A stretch of 64,000 bases of DNA from Clostridium sp. GTDB lineage: Bacteria > Bacillota > Clostridia > Oscillospirales > Acutalibacteraceae. Under the pieces are notes generated by a model. The model searched no databases, was not told where the DNA came from, and was given only the letters and a program-made list of their open reading frames with translations. A program made the position numbers and the translations under genes. Shown here piece by piece: positions 9,540 through 18,177 of this stretch (positions are counted from its first letter, which is position 1; each line of letters starts with the position of its first letter). Where the stretch lies: NCBI GenBank assembly GCA_031272895.1, contig JAISSW010000002.1:241541-305540 (forward strand), given 5' to 3'.

Positions 9540-9854
9540 ATGTCCGCAGGTTTTTATGTCCGCACAGTCTTCACTATTTTGGCGGGGGCGCTGATTGTTT
9601 TAGGCGTGGTTTACGAAGAAAAGCTGATTGCCTTTGAAAAGAATCTTGCGGCTCGCTTCCGCTACGCGTGGGACAACAGCTTCGGAGAAAGCAGCACGGT
9701 CATTAAGCCGCGCCCCAAAAATATTCAGCCGCGGGCTGTGTCCTACCGCAGCTACATCTCCACCCAGGGAGGGCTTGCGCCGGTGTACGCACCTGAGCGC
9801 CGTAAGGAGCTTGTTCCCGCGCATTCGGAGGAGCTCGAAACAAAGAGCGCCTGA
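9540..9854 (+). CDS. Hypothetical small protein with one N-terminal transmembrane helix
   Basis: MSAGFYVRTVFTILAGALIVLGVVYEEKL...; own promoter and terminator. Confidence 0.6.
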   Translation: MSAGFYVRTVFTILAGALIVLGVVYEEKLIAFEKNLAARFRYAWDNSFGESSTVIKPRPKNIQPRAVSYRSYISTQGGLAPVYAPERRKELVPAHSEELETKSA

Positions 9855-9873
9855 GCAAGGAATTACACATAAT

Positions 9874-9906
9874 AAAGGGGCGCGGGCTTTTCGCGCCCTT
9901 TATTTT
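9874..9906 (+). terminator. Rho-independent terminator
   Basis: AAAGGGGCGCG-GGCTTTT-CGCGCCCTTTATTTTAT. Confidence 0.75.
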
Positions 9907-9923
9907 ATCGGCAGGTGATTGCA

Positions 9924-10691
9924 ATGATTGATACACACGCCCATTACGACGACGAGCGCTTTGACGGCGACCGAAACGAGCTGCTTGCCTCTCTTCCGCA
10001 AAGGGGGGTAGAGTTAGTTCTCAGCTGTGCCGACGACGCTGAAAGCTGCCGTGCAGTGCTTGCCCTTGCTGAGAAATACAGCCATGTTTTCGCCGCCTGC
10101 GGAATCCATCCGCACAGCGCAGCAGAATTGCCCTGGGAGCGGCTTGAACCGCTTTTGAGGGAGTGCCTTGCGCACCCAAAATGTGTTTGCCTTGGCGAGA
10201 TTGGGCTTGATTATCACTATGATTTTTCCCCGCGGGAGATACAGCGGGAGATATTTGCCCGCCAGCTTGCCCTTGCGCAAGAGTTGGATATGCCCGTGTC
10301 CGTCCATATACGCGAGGCGACGGAGGACGCGCTGAAAATCCTTGGCGAATACCGCCCCAAGGGGGCTGTTCATTGCTTCACCGGCAGCGAGCTGACAGAG
10401 CAGACACTGCTGGCGATGGGTATGTATTTGGGCTTTGGCGGCGCAGTCAGCTTCAAGAACGCAAAAAAGCCGCTTGCCGCAGCGGTGTTTTGCCCTGCCG
10501 AGCGCTTGCTGCTGGAAACCGACGCGCCATACATGGCCCCGGAGCCATTCCGTGGGCGGCGCTGCGACAGCACCCACATAAAATATACCGCCGAAAAAAT
10601 CGCCGCCGCGCGCGGCACAAGCCCGGAGGAGTTAATCGCCGCCGCAGACGAAAACGCAAGGCGCCTGTTTGTTTTTGGCGGTGTCGGGTAA
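9924..10691 (+). CDS. TatD-family metal-dependent hydrolase
   Basis: MIDTHAHYDDERFD, GIHPHSA, GEIGLDYHYD, HIREATED, ETDAPYMAPEPFRG. Confidence 0.9.
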   Translation: MIDTHAHYDDERFDGDRNELLASLPQRGVELVLSCADDAESCRAVLALAEKYSHVFAACGIHPHSAAELPWERLEPLLRECLAHPKCVCLGEIGLDYHYDFSPREIQREIFARQLALAQELDMPVSVHIREATEDALKILGEYRPKGAVHCFTGSELTEQTLLAMGMYLGFGGAVSFKNAKKPLAAAVFCPAERLLLETDAPYMAPEPFRGRRCDSTHIKYTAEKIAAARGTSPEELIAAADENARRLFVFGGVG

Positions 10692-10786
10692 GGGTTGAGA
10701 GCTACGCACACAAAGCTCCGCGCGGCTTTTTCACAGCGGGATTGTGGCTGCAACATCATATATACTATAGCTTTATGCAAACCAAA

Positions 10787-10830
10787 CTAAAGCGCCCCCA
10801 TAATGCCAAAACAGGCTTATGGGGGCTTTG
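10787..10830 (-). terminator. Terminator hairpin at the 3' end of the minus-strand cluster
   Basis: GCCCCCATAA...TTATGGGGGC inverted repeat between convergent genes; minus strand continues GCTTTAGTTT. Confidence 0.65.
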
Positions 10831-10842
10831 GTGTGGACTATG

Positions 10843-11571
10843 TCAGCCCTCTGCGGGTGGTTCCTCCGTCGGGGCGGTCTTTTCCTCCTTGCCCAGCCAG
10901 CCGAGCTTGTACATAACGTGCGCACCGACCAACGACGCTACCACAGTAAACACAAGCAAAGTGCCGACCGGCATAGAACCGCTGAACAACAGGATAACGA
11001 CGCCCACAAGCAACGGCAGGATTGAAATCCGCCAATGCTTGGAGAGGTAGCTTGCGCCCAGCGCCCCGAAAAGCGCCGGCAGTACCTGCTTAAACGCCGG
11101 TGCAAAGGGTGAGCCCTCCGCCGTTAAATAGGGCAGCACCGGGCGGAAGAGAAGTACGCCCACGGCAAGCACAACAGTCGTTGTTATTGCGCTTGCCGCA
11201 ATGGCTATTGTGCTTAGCACCTCGCCCTCCTCGCTGTTGGCGCGAACCTTTGCGCTTTCCATGGCGGCAAGCCCACAGGGCAGCTTAAGGTTGCTGATGT
11301 TGCCGCTCACAAAGCTGAGGTATGTGCCTCCCGCTCCAAGCATTGGGGCATAAGTGATTACCTCAATCACGGCGGTAGCCCAATAAAGCGCCAGCACGGA
11401 GAGTAAGCCCTTTATGAGTGTTGAAAATTGCGGAAAGGCGTTGAAATATATACTTATTGTCAGCGGCACGGCGAGCATTGCGCACAGCGCCGTTACGCTC
11501 CAAATTGTGCCCCAGGTATGTACCCGGTCAATATACGGCTTGCCTTCCGCTGATTTTTTTTTGCTCATCAT
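10843..11571 (-). CDS. Polytopic membrane protein, partner of the DUF5058-like protein
   Basis: Multiple hydrophobic segments; TGATG stop/start overlap with the upstream DUF5058-like gene; GGAGG Shine-Dalgarno. Confidence 0.65.
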   Translation of the reverse strand: MMSKKKSAEGKPYIDRVHTWGTIWSVTALCAMLAVPLTISIYFNAFPQFSTLIKGLLSVLALYWATAVIEVITYAPMLGAGGTYLSFVSGNISNLKLPCGLAAMESAKVRANSEEGEVLSTIAIAASAITTTVVLAVGVLLFRPVLPYLTAEGSPFAPAFKQVLPALFGALGASYLSKHWRISILPLLVGVVILLFSGSMPVGTLLVFTVVASLVGAHVMYKLGWLGKEEKTAPTEEPPAEG

Positions 11572-12347
11572 CAGTACCTCCACTCAAAGTTAACGTACTC
11601 TGCCGGCAGGACTTGCCCCAGCAGCACCGCCATCCCCAACGCCCCGAACATGGCAAGCGGCAGCACAAAGGGTTCCATGCGGCGCAGGGCATTGATTTTG
11701 CACAGCCGCTGGAACACTAAGGTTAGAAGCACCGAGCTGACAAGCATTGCCACACTCATTAAGCCGGCGCCGTCTCCCGGCACTTGGTTATCGCCAAGCC
11801 CGGCGATTGCCCGCGCCAAAAATGCGCTGATTATGCCGATAAACGCGGCGGCAGCCATGGTATCCGCCCATTTGGCGTTGCCCGCCATGGTTTTGCCGAC
11901 CTTTTTTTGTACCCGCTTGACCAAAAACGGCATGAGCACCAATGGAAACACGCTGCCGATTGTCATAACCCATGCAACGGCGGAAAACATCGCCTTGTCG
12001 GTAACCGGCTCGTTTACCCCGGCGCTTTGCCCAAAGGATTCCAAAGCACTTTGCGCCGCCGTGGTTTCGTAGCTTATATTGCCTATTACCGTCAGGCGCA
12101 GCCAAGGCAGCGCCAGGCCAAGCGCGTTGCCCAGCACCAAAACCGTCGTCAAAATGGTCAGCGTGGGGGCAAGCGTAAACAGCACCGCGCTGATTGCCGT
12201 CTTTTTAAGCTGTGCGCTTTCAATTCCAATCTCCCGTGCGCGCTTCCACGCCTTTGCGGCAAAAAAAACGGACTGAGCAATAACAAAAACAGCCATCAGC
12301 CCGCTGAGAATATACATAATCGGCATTTCCCTAAAATCAACCGGCAT
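11571..12347 (-). CDS. DUF5058-like polytopic membrane protein
   Basis: MYILSGLMAVFVIAQSVFFAAKAWKRAREIGI..LKKTAISAVLFTLAPTLTIL...LPWLRLTVIGNISYET pattern. Confidence 0.6.
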   Translation of the reverse strand: MPVDFREMPIMYILSGLMAVFVIAQSVFFAAKAWKRAREIGIESAQLKKTAISAVLFTLAPTLTILTTVLVLGNALGLALPWLRLTVIGNISYETTAAQSALESFGQSAGVNEPVTDKAMFSAVAWVMTIGSVFPLVLMPFLVKRVQKKVGKTMAGNAKWADTMAAAAFIGIISAFLARAIAGLGDNQVPGDGAGLMSVAMLVSSVLLTLVFQRLCKINALRRMEPFVLPLAMFGALGMAVLLGQVLPAEYVNFEWRY

Positions 12348-12376
12348 GGTTAAGCCTCCTTTATTTTATCCTGAAA

Positions 12377-12432
12377 AACAACAAGGGCGCAGGTAACCGG
12401 GCTTTTTGTTGTTCGCCAGATTACCCGCGCCC
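12377..12432 (-). promoter_or_regulatory. Structured intercistronic element (terminator/attenuator-like)
   Basis: Minus strand GGGCGCGGGTAA...TTACCTGCGCCC (12 bp with one G-U), immediately followed by TTGTTGTTTTT. The loop carries AACAACAA, complementary to the TTGTTGTT tail. Confidence 0.65.
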
Positions 12433-12446
12433 AAAGGCCGCTTTTT

Positions 12447-13256
12447 TTATTGAACGTAGCCGCCGACAACCAACAGCAGGTTGCCAAAGGTTGCGCCAAA
12501 TTCAGGCGCGCCGTCCATAATCAACCGCTGTGCCTTGGTTGCGTCCATCATGTCGTCCGTGGCAAGCAAAATGCCAAGAGCGGATTTGAACGAATCAAAG
12601 CGCAGGGTGAAGAACGGCATTGCGCGAGTGTAAACGCCATGCCCGCTGCGGCTTTTGCCCGCCTTTATGCGGATATACGCCGCCACGTCCGGCTGACCGT
12701 CCACTGCAAGGGCATACACACGGTCCGGGCTGGGTGTGGTCCAGGCTCGAACCTCCTCGTCGCCAAGCTTGTTGAGCTGGCTTATGCCCGCCGTAAGCAG
12801 ATAGAAGAAGCTTTTAACAAGCAGCTTCTGTGTCGCCTCGTCCGCGGGGGCCTCCTTTGCCGTCAGCAGTCCGGACATTTTGAGCAGCACCATAAGGAAT
12901 TTGACAAAGGTGCCGCCTCCCTTGACCAACGCGCCAAGCAGGGGGCCTATGCCCTTACCCATGTCGCCCTTAAAGAACGCGTTCATATCCTCAACGGACT
13001 TGAACGCCAGCTCGGCGTTTGGCTTGCCGTCATAGACCCGGTCATTCTTGACCGTCCATTCGCCGTCCTCTACGATGAAGTGCGTTGCAGATTTGCCCGC
13101 CGGGTTCTCCGAATCCAGCGCGGAAACCTGAAACACAGCGTTAACACCCTTAAAGCTTGCGTTAAGCTTTGGGTCGTCATTGGCGATTACCTTAAGCAAC
13201 GGCAGGACGGCGTTTAGGAATAGCTTGTTTGTAAACCTTTCCTTTTGAGAAACCAT
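12447..13256 (-). CDS. SCP2-like (sterol-carrier-like) protein B, apparent tandem domain
   Basis: Two regions of SCP2-like pattern (HFIVEDGEWTVKNDRVYDGKPNAELAFKSVEDMNAFFKGDMGKG; second half RLIMDGAPEFGATFGNLL). Confidence 0.5.
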   Translation of the reverse strand: MVSQKERFTNKLFLNAVLPLLKVIANDDPKLNASFKGVNAVFQVSALDSENPAGKSATHFIVEDGEWTVKNDRVYDGKPNAELAFKSVEDMNAFFKGDMGKGIGPLLGALVKGGGTFVKFLMVLLKMSGLLTAKEAPADEATQKLLVKSFFYLLTAGISQLNKLGDEEVRAWTTPSPDRVYALAVDGQPDVAAYIRIKAGKSRSGHGVYTRAMPFFTLRFDSFKSALGILLATDDMMDATKAQRLIMDGAPEFGATFGNLLLVVGGYVQ

Positions 13257-13327
13257 ACTATCAATCCTTTCTTCAGGCTCAGGCGGCGGGCGCGGGCTTC
13301 TCACCCGCTGTCCGCAGCCCTATCCTG

Positions 13328-14338
13328 TTAAACCTCGTCGTCCCAGTTGTCGTCAGCCTCAAAATCCTTGCCCATTGTGGCGCGGACTGCCTCGATGATT
13401 CCGTTGGAATCAATGCCCTCAAGGCTCATAAGGTCCTCGTGCAGACCGATTGTGGAGAAGTGGTCCTGAATACCCAAGCGGGTGAACGCGCAGCCCTTGC
13501 CCGCCTCAGCCATAACCTCTGCAACGGCGCCGCCAAGACCGCCGATAACGGTGTGGTCCTCAACGGTGATAATGCGGCGGGTTTCGCTGATTGCGGAAAG
13601 TATCGCTTCCTTGTCAATCGGCTTGATGGTGTGCATATTAAGCACGCGCACGCTCAGTCCGTCCGCGTTTTTGAGGAACTGCGCCGCGGTGAGTGCCTGA
13701 TAGGCGCAGGAGCCGCAGGCGATGACGGTGATGTCCGTGCCCTCGTGCAGCAGCTGAGCCTTGCCAAGCTCAAAGCCGTAATCGGCATTTTGGTAAAGCA
13801 CATGGTCAAAGCCGCGGTTGATACGGATATAGAACGGTCCGGGCGTTGCATAAGCCGCCTTGACCGCGTTGACTGTTTCGTAGCCGTCCGCGGGGACAAT
13901 GACCGTGATGTTCGGCAGGGCACGAATGAGCGCAAGGTCGGTAATGGCGTGGTGGGTAGAGCCGGCCTGACCGAAGGATGTGCCGCCGTGTGTTGCGATA
14001 ATCTTCGCGTTGACGTTCTGGTAGCAGATGTCCGCGCTGATTTGGTCGGCGACACGCATGGAAGCAAACTGCGCAAAGCTGGAAAGGAAGGGCACCAAGC
14101 CCGCCTTTGCCATGCCTGCCGCAATACCGAACATATTCTGTTCCGCAATGCCGACGTTGAAGAAACGTTCGGGGAATTTTTTCTGGAAGTCGCCGATTTT
14201 TGTGGAGCCGGCAAGGTCGGCTGTGAGGGCGACTACCTCCGGGTGGGCTGTGCCAAGTTCAACCATTGCCTGCCCGTAAAGCTCCGTGGTAGCAAGCTGG
14301 GTGCTTTCCACCGCTGTGTAAGTCAATCCTGCTGCCAT
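13328..14338 (-). CDS. Transketolase, C-terminal (Pyr/TK-C) subunit
   Basis: FFNVGIAEQNMFGIAAGMAKAGLVPFLSSFAQFASMRVADQI; ATHGGTSFGQAGSTHHAITDLAL. Confidence 0.88.
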   Translation of the reverse strand: MAAGLTYTAVESTQLATTELYGQAMVELGTAHPEVVALTADLAGSTKIGDFQKKFPERFFNVGIAEQNMFGIAAGMAKAGLVPFLSSFAQFASMRVADQISADICYQNVNAKIIATHGGTSFGQAGSTHHAITDLALIRALPNITVIVPADGYETVNAVKAAYATPGPFYIRINRGFDHVLYQNADYGFELGKAQLLHEGTDITVIACGSCAYQALTAAQFLKNADGLSVRVLNMHTIKPIDKEAILSAISETRRIITVEDHTVIGGLGGAVAEVMAEAGKGCAFTRLGIQDHFSTIGLHEDLMSLEGIDSNGIIEAVRATMGKDFEADDNWDDEV

Positions 14339-14339
14339 G

Positions 14340-15209
14340 TTAGTTCGCCTCCTTTTCAACTGTCGCAACCCTTGCGGCATAGTAGGCCTCAAGGTCCTTC
14401 TTGGCCTGCTCATAGCTCGCCTCGTCAAGGGCGCCGTAGTGCCAGTGGTAGTCCCCTGCCTTGGCGCCGAAGCCGGCTGCCTTTACCGTGTCACAGATAA
14501 TGCAGGTGGGCTTATCCTTTGTTGCAAAGGCGTTCTCAATGGCATCGGAGAGCGCGGGGAAGCTGTGTCCGTCAATGCGGATTGTGTTGAAACCAAAGGC
14601 CGTGAATTTGTCGTGCAAGGGTTCAAGAGCCATTACGTCCTCGGTCATGCCGTCAATCATTGCGCCGTTGCGGTCAACAATTGTAATAACGTCCGTGGTC
14701 TTGAAGTGGGCTGCGCTCATTGCCGCCTCCCAGTTGCTGCCCTCGTCAAGCTCGCCGTCGCCAAGGACGCAATAGGTTTTGTAGCTTTTGCCCAGCACAC
14801 GCGCGGCAAGGGCCGTGCCTACGCTGATTGAAAGCCCGTGGCCCAAGGAGCCCGTTGAGGCGTCAACGCCGACAACCTTGTTGCTGTCAAGGTGAATACC
14901 CATCTTGCTGCCTGTAAGGTTGAAGGTCTTAAGCTGTTCGGGGTCATTCCAGCCCAGGTCGCAAAGCAGACCGGCATAGAAAATACCCGCGTGACCCTTA
15001 GAAAGGATGCAGCGGTCGCGGTCCTCCCACTTCGGGTCCTCCATTTTGATGTTCATGTACTTGTAGTAGAGGATAGTTAAAATATCCGCTACGCTGCTGC
15101 CGCCGCCGATATGCCCGCTGCCCGCCATGTGGGTGGTTTCCAGCATATCCATGCGCAGCTTGTGTGCCTTGGCTTCCAAGGCGAGCCATTCCTGCTTGGT
15201 AAGTGCCAT
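14340..15209 (-). CDS. Transketolase, N-terminal (TPP-binding) subunit
   Basis: MAGSGHIGGGSSVADILTILYY; CVLGDGELDEGSNWEAAMSAAHFKTTDVITIVDRNG TPP motif. 1-nt gap to the C subunit. Confidence 0.9.
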   Translation of the reverse strand: MALTKQEWLALEAKAHKLRMDMLETTHMAGSGHIGGGSSVADILTILYYKYMNIKMEDPKWEDRDRCILSKGHAGIFYAGLLCDLGWNDPEQLKTFNLTGSKMGIHLDSNKVVGVDASTGSLGHGLSISVGTALAARVLGKSYKTYCVLGDGELDEGSNWEAAMSAAHFKTTDVITIVDRNGAMIDGMTEDVMALEPLHDKFTAFGFNTIRIDGHSFPALSDAIENAFATKDKPTCIICDTVKAAGFGAKAGDYHWHYGALDEASYEQAKKDLEAYYAARVATVEKEAN

Positions 15210-15245
15210 GTTTTTCCCTCCGTTTGGTTTATATGGTACCCCGCA

Positions 15246-15284
15246 ACACAACGCCCTCCCCACCAAAGACGAGGGCGTTTGTGC
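15246..15284 (-). promoter_or_regulatory. Stem-loop upstream of the transketolase N subunit
   Basis: AACGCCCTC...GAGGGCGTT 9-bp stem with partial extension. Confidence 0.5.
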
Positions 15285-15323
15285 TGCGTAGTTAACCGCT
15301 ATTCGGTTGTGCGCCGTGCCGCA

Positions 15324-15965
15324 TTATTTGTCCGCAAAGTAGGAAATTTTTTCCAGCGGAATTAAATTCAACAGCGGCGGGGCTTTTTTGATGCCCTTGA
15401 GTGCGTTCATAAGTCCGAGGATTGCCAGCACGCCTAAGCCTGCCCAAAGAATCCAAGGAATAAGTGTACCTGTGATGAATGGTGTGGTTTTGTAGCTGTA
15501 CTCATACCACGTTCCCTCGTAGGCTACCTTTGTGACCTTGATAAGCCCCAAAAGCACGTCGATGATGATGACGCCAATCTCCAAGAGGAGCAGCTTCAAG
15601 CCCTGCCTTGCGTGGAAACGCGCGAATTTCGAGTTTGGCGCGGCGAACCACGGAACGAGGGCAAGAAGCCCGAAATAAGACAAAATTGCCATGACCTTGT
15701 TGTCCTGCGCGTCCTGCGCCTCGGCGTCAAGCGGCTGTTGGTACGGTGGGTACTGCGGTTGCTGATAGCCCGGCTGCTGTGCCTGTTGCTCCCAAGGCTG
15801 GGGCGGCGCGGGTTGTTGTGGTGCCGCCTGTTGCTCCCAAGGCTGGGGCGGCGCGGGTTGTGGGGCGGGCGGGGCATAGCCTTCCGCCGGTTGCTGCGTC
15901 CCGCAAGCTGCGCAGAACATAGCACCCTCCGGCAGAGGAGCTCCGCAATTTACACAATTCGCCAT
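15324..15965 (-). CDS. Zinc-ribbon protein with Pro/Gln-rich linker and DUF4870-like membrane domain
   Basis: CVNCGAPLPEGAMFCAACG zinc ribbon; QPAPPQPWEQQA x2; C-terminal transmembrane segments. Confidence 0.7.
   Translation of the reverse strand: MANCVNCGAPLPEGAMFCAACGTQQPAEGYAPPAPQPAPPQPWEQQAAPQQPAPPQPWEQQAQQPGYQQPQYPPYQQPLDAEAQDAQDNKVMAILSYFGLLALVPWFAAPNSKFARFHARQGLKLLLLEIGVIIIDVLLGLIKVTKVAYEGTWYEYSYKTTPFITGTLIPWILWAGLGVLAILGLMNALKGIKKAPPLLNLIPLEKISYFADK
15781..15861. repeat. Direct repeat, 2 copies of a 36-bp unit with 45-bp period, inside a CDS
   Basis: gcctgttgctcccaaggctggggcggcgcgggttgt at 15781-15816 and 15826-15861. Confidence 0.9.
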
Positions 15966-16023
15966 TTCTCTGTACCTCCTGTTTTTATTATGTCTTACAG
16001 CCTCTGCTGCTTTGACCTAACTC

Positions 16024-16077
16024 CCAAAAACAAACAAGGATACAGACCTTTGCAAGCTTGCCTGTATCCCCGTGTTT
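16024..16077 (-). terminator. Rho-independent terminator after the class-III aminotransferase
   Basis: Minus strand GGATACAG...CTGTATCCTTGTTTGTTTTT, with flanking AAACA/TGTTT extension. Confidence 0.8.
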
Positions 16078-16081
16078 CTAT

Positions 16082-17344
16082 TTAAGCACGCTCCGGGTGA
16101 TTCTTCTTCACTGCGTGGAAAGCGTCCTCCGCAACGTCCACCGTGTACTGAATATCCTCGTAGCTGAGCGCGTGGTTGATGAAGTGGTTGTGGTGGTTTG
16201 TGATGAACACGCCGCGTTTGACGCATTCGGCAACCCACTCCTGGTGCAGCATAAGGCTATTGTCGTCCGCAAGGCGCAGGTAGAACAATGCCGGCTCGCC
16301 GCTGACGACGAGGTTAAAGCCGTTGTTCTGTGCCGCGGCGACCAAGCCTTCCTTCAGCTTTTCGCCCTTCTCGCGGAACTCCTTACAGGCGTCAATTGCC
16401 TTGAGCTTGTTGATACAGGCAATGCCGGCGGCAAAGGGTACCGCGCTCATCCAATACGAGCCGGTGTAGGTCAAGCCGCTGATTGTGGACTTAAGGAAGT
16501 CCTTGCCGCACAGCGCGGAAACGTTCCAGCCGTTTGCCAACGCCTTGCAGAAGCAGATGAGGTCGGCCTCAAAGCCATAGTGGGCGTCGGAGCCGGCGAG
16601 GTTGAGGCGGAAGCCGCAGCGCACGTCGTCAACAATCAGCACAATGCCGTGCTTTGTGCAAAGCTCGCGCACCTTCTGCCAATAGCCGTCGGCGGGCAGC
16701 ACGTTATCAATAAAGTTACCGTGCATATAAGGCGTGGAGATGAACGCGGCGATTTCGCCGTCGTTCTCGGCAATCAGCTTCTCCAGCGCGGGAATGTCGT
16801 TCCAATCAACATACAGGTTGTTCGCAACATCCTCCGGAATTACGCCGGGGTAGTCGATTTTCTGCGTCCAGGGGGCGACGCCGTGATAGAACCCGTTGAC
16901 GAAGATAATTTTCTTCTTGTGGGTGTGGGCGCGCGCCGTCATGACGGCGAGGGTTGTGGTGTCGCCGCCGTTTTTGGCGAAGAAAGCCCAATCCGCGCAG
17001 GTAACGGTATCGGTCAGCACTTCGGCAAACTCCACCATTTTGTAGCTGGGGATTGTAACGCAGTTTTCAATTTTCAGCTGCTCAAGGGCGGCGGCGTCCA
17101 CGTCCGGGTCGCCGTAGCCAAGCACGTTGGGGCCGTAGCCGCACATATAGTCCACAAAGCGGTTGCCGTCCAAGTCCCAAAAGTAGCTGCCCTGCGCCTT
17201 TGAAGAAAAGCGCGGGAAAGCACTTGCGGGAATGTAGCAGCCCTCCGCGGGGCCCTGGTGACCGTAAATGCCGCCCGGAATAAGCTCTTGGGCGCGGGCG
17301 AACGCCTCGTTGTTTTTGGTGTAGCTGTTAAGTTCAAATGACAT
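16082..17344 (-). CDS. Class-III PLP aminotransferase, glutamate-1-semialdehyde aminomutase-like
   Basis: AFFAKNGGDTTTLAVMTARAHT, IVLIVDDVRCGFRL, LICFCKALANGW (putative PLP lysine). Confidence 0.8.
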   Translation of the reverse strand: MSFELNSYTKNNEAFARAQELIPGGIYGHQGPAEGCYIPASAFPRFSSKAQGSYFWDLDGNRFVDYMCGYGPNVLGYGDPDVDAAALEQLKIENCVTIPSYKMVEFAEVLTDTVTCADWAFFAKNGGDTTTLAVMTARAHTHKKKIIFVNGFYHGVAPWTQKIDYPGVIPEDVANNLYVDWNDIPALEKLIAENDGEIAAFISTPYMHGNFIDNVLPADGYWQKVRELCTKHGIVLIVDDVRCGFRLNLAGSDAHYGFEADLICFCKALANGWNVSALCGKDFLKSTISGLTYTGSYWMSAVPFAAGIACINKLKAIDACKEFREKGEKLKEGLVAAAQNNGFNLVVSGEPALFYLRLADDNSLMLHQEWVAECVKRGVFITNHHNHFINHALSYEDIQYTVDVAEDAFHAVKKNHPERA

Positions 17345-17358
17345 GGCGTTTCCCTCCT

Positions 17359-18117
17359 TTAAGCAAGATACAGCGCTACTCTGTCGAGCAGGCGGTTAAG
17401 GTTGTCGAGCATATTAATCATGCCGCGCATGGCGATTTTGCCCGTGCCAATGCAGCCCAAGGCATTGACCTCGTTGTCAAACAGCTGGCGCGCAAGCTGA
17501 ATGGACTCGAACTCCATTACTGAGCGCGGCTCGCTTGCGGGCGCCTTGATTGTTAAGAAGCGGGAATCCTTGACGCGCAGTGTTGCGCAGGGACCGTCCT
17601 TAATGTTGAAGGCAATGTCGCCGTCCGGCGTATGCTCAGCGGAGAACTGCCCGATTTTGTCGTTATTGGCAATTTGGCTGAGCGCCACGGAGATAGTGTA
17701 GAACATGAGCGTTGTGGAAACCTTGAAGAACTCCTCGTCCTTAAGCTTTTCGGGCTCGGGACGCATATAGCTCTCCAACAGCTCCGTCAGGGGGGAGAAC
17801 TGCTTGAGCATGAAATTCATGTTCAAAATCAGTCCGGGGCTGATTGGCGGGTTTGCGCCGTTAATCATTGCGTTGAACTGCGCCGGGCTGCTGAACGCCA
17901 TGCGCACGTTGCACTTGCCGATTCCCGGCTCCATGCGGCACTTTCCGTCCTTAAAGGTGAGGGTGCCTGCGGGTCCGCCCTTAACGTCAAAGCCAAGAGC
18001 GATTGGTTTGGGCGTTTGCGCCAGCTCGGACGCCTCAGGGACTAATTCACAAAGGTTCTCAAGCGTACCCAAGACGGCGAACAGGTTAATGTACGCCAAT
18101 GTGCGTGTGTCTACCAT
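17359..18117 (-). CDS. SCP2-like protein A, apparent tandem domain
   Basis: Internal similarity ALGFDVKGGPAGTLTFKDGKC / IAFNIKDGPCATLRVKDSRFL, each followed by SCP2-like helical segments. Confidence 0.5.
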   Translation of the reverse strand: MVDTRTLAYINLFAVLGTLENLCELVPEASELAQTPKPIALGFDVKGGPAGTLTFKDGKCRMEPGIGKCNVRMAFSSPAQFNAMINGANPPISPGLILNMNFMLKQFSPLTELLESYMRPEPEKLKDEEFFKVSTTLMFYTISVALSQIANNDKIGQFSAEHTPDGDIAFNIKDGPCATLRVKDSRFLTIKAPASEPRSVMEFESIQLARQLFDNEVNALGCIGTGKIAMRGMINMLDNLNRLLDRVALYLA

Positions 18118-18148
18118 ACTTTCCTCCTAATGATGAAATACATTAAGA

Positions 18149-18177
18149 ATTATACAACTTTTCCGGCAGGTTGTCAA
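18149..18177 (-). promoter_or_regulatory. Perfect consensus sigma-A promoter of the SCP2/aminotransferase unit
   Basis: Minus strand TTGACA-ACCTGCCGGAAAAGTTG(17)-TATAAT. Confidence 0.88.

Noticed and set aside
10373-11050. 225-aa + strand ORF overlapping tatD and the membrane-protein gene
   Set aside because: Crosses a terminator between convergent genes and is out of frame with strong CDS on both sides.
12377-12432. Classical H-type pseudoknot interpretation
   Set aside because: Zero-nt linker across a 12-bp stem makes the textbook topology sterically unlikely; reported instead as competing stems.
13439-14500. 353-aa + strand ORF
   Set aside because: Antisense to the transketolase C subunit; low-complexity shadow translation.
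16058-17203. 381-aa + strand ORF
   Set aside because: Antisense to the class-III aminotransferase; Val/Ala/His-rich, no motifs, no Shine-Dalgarno.
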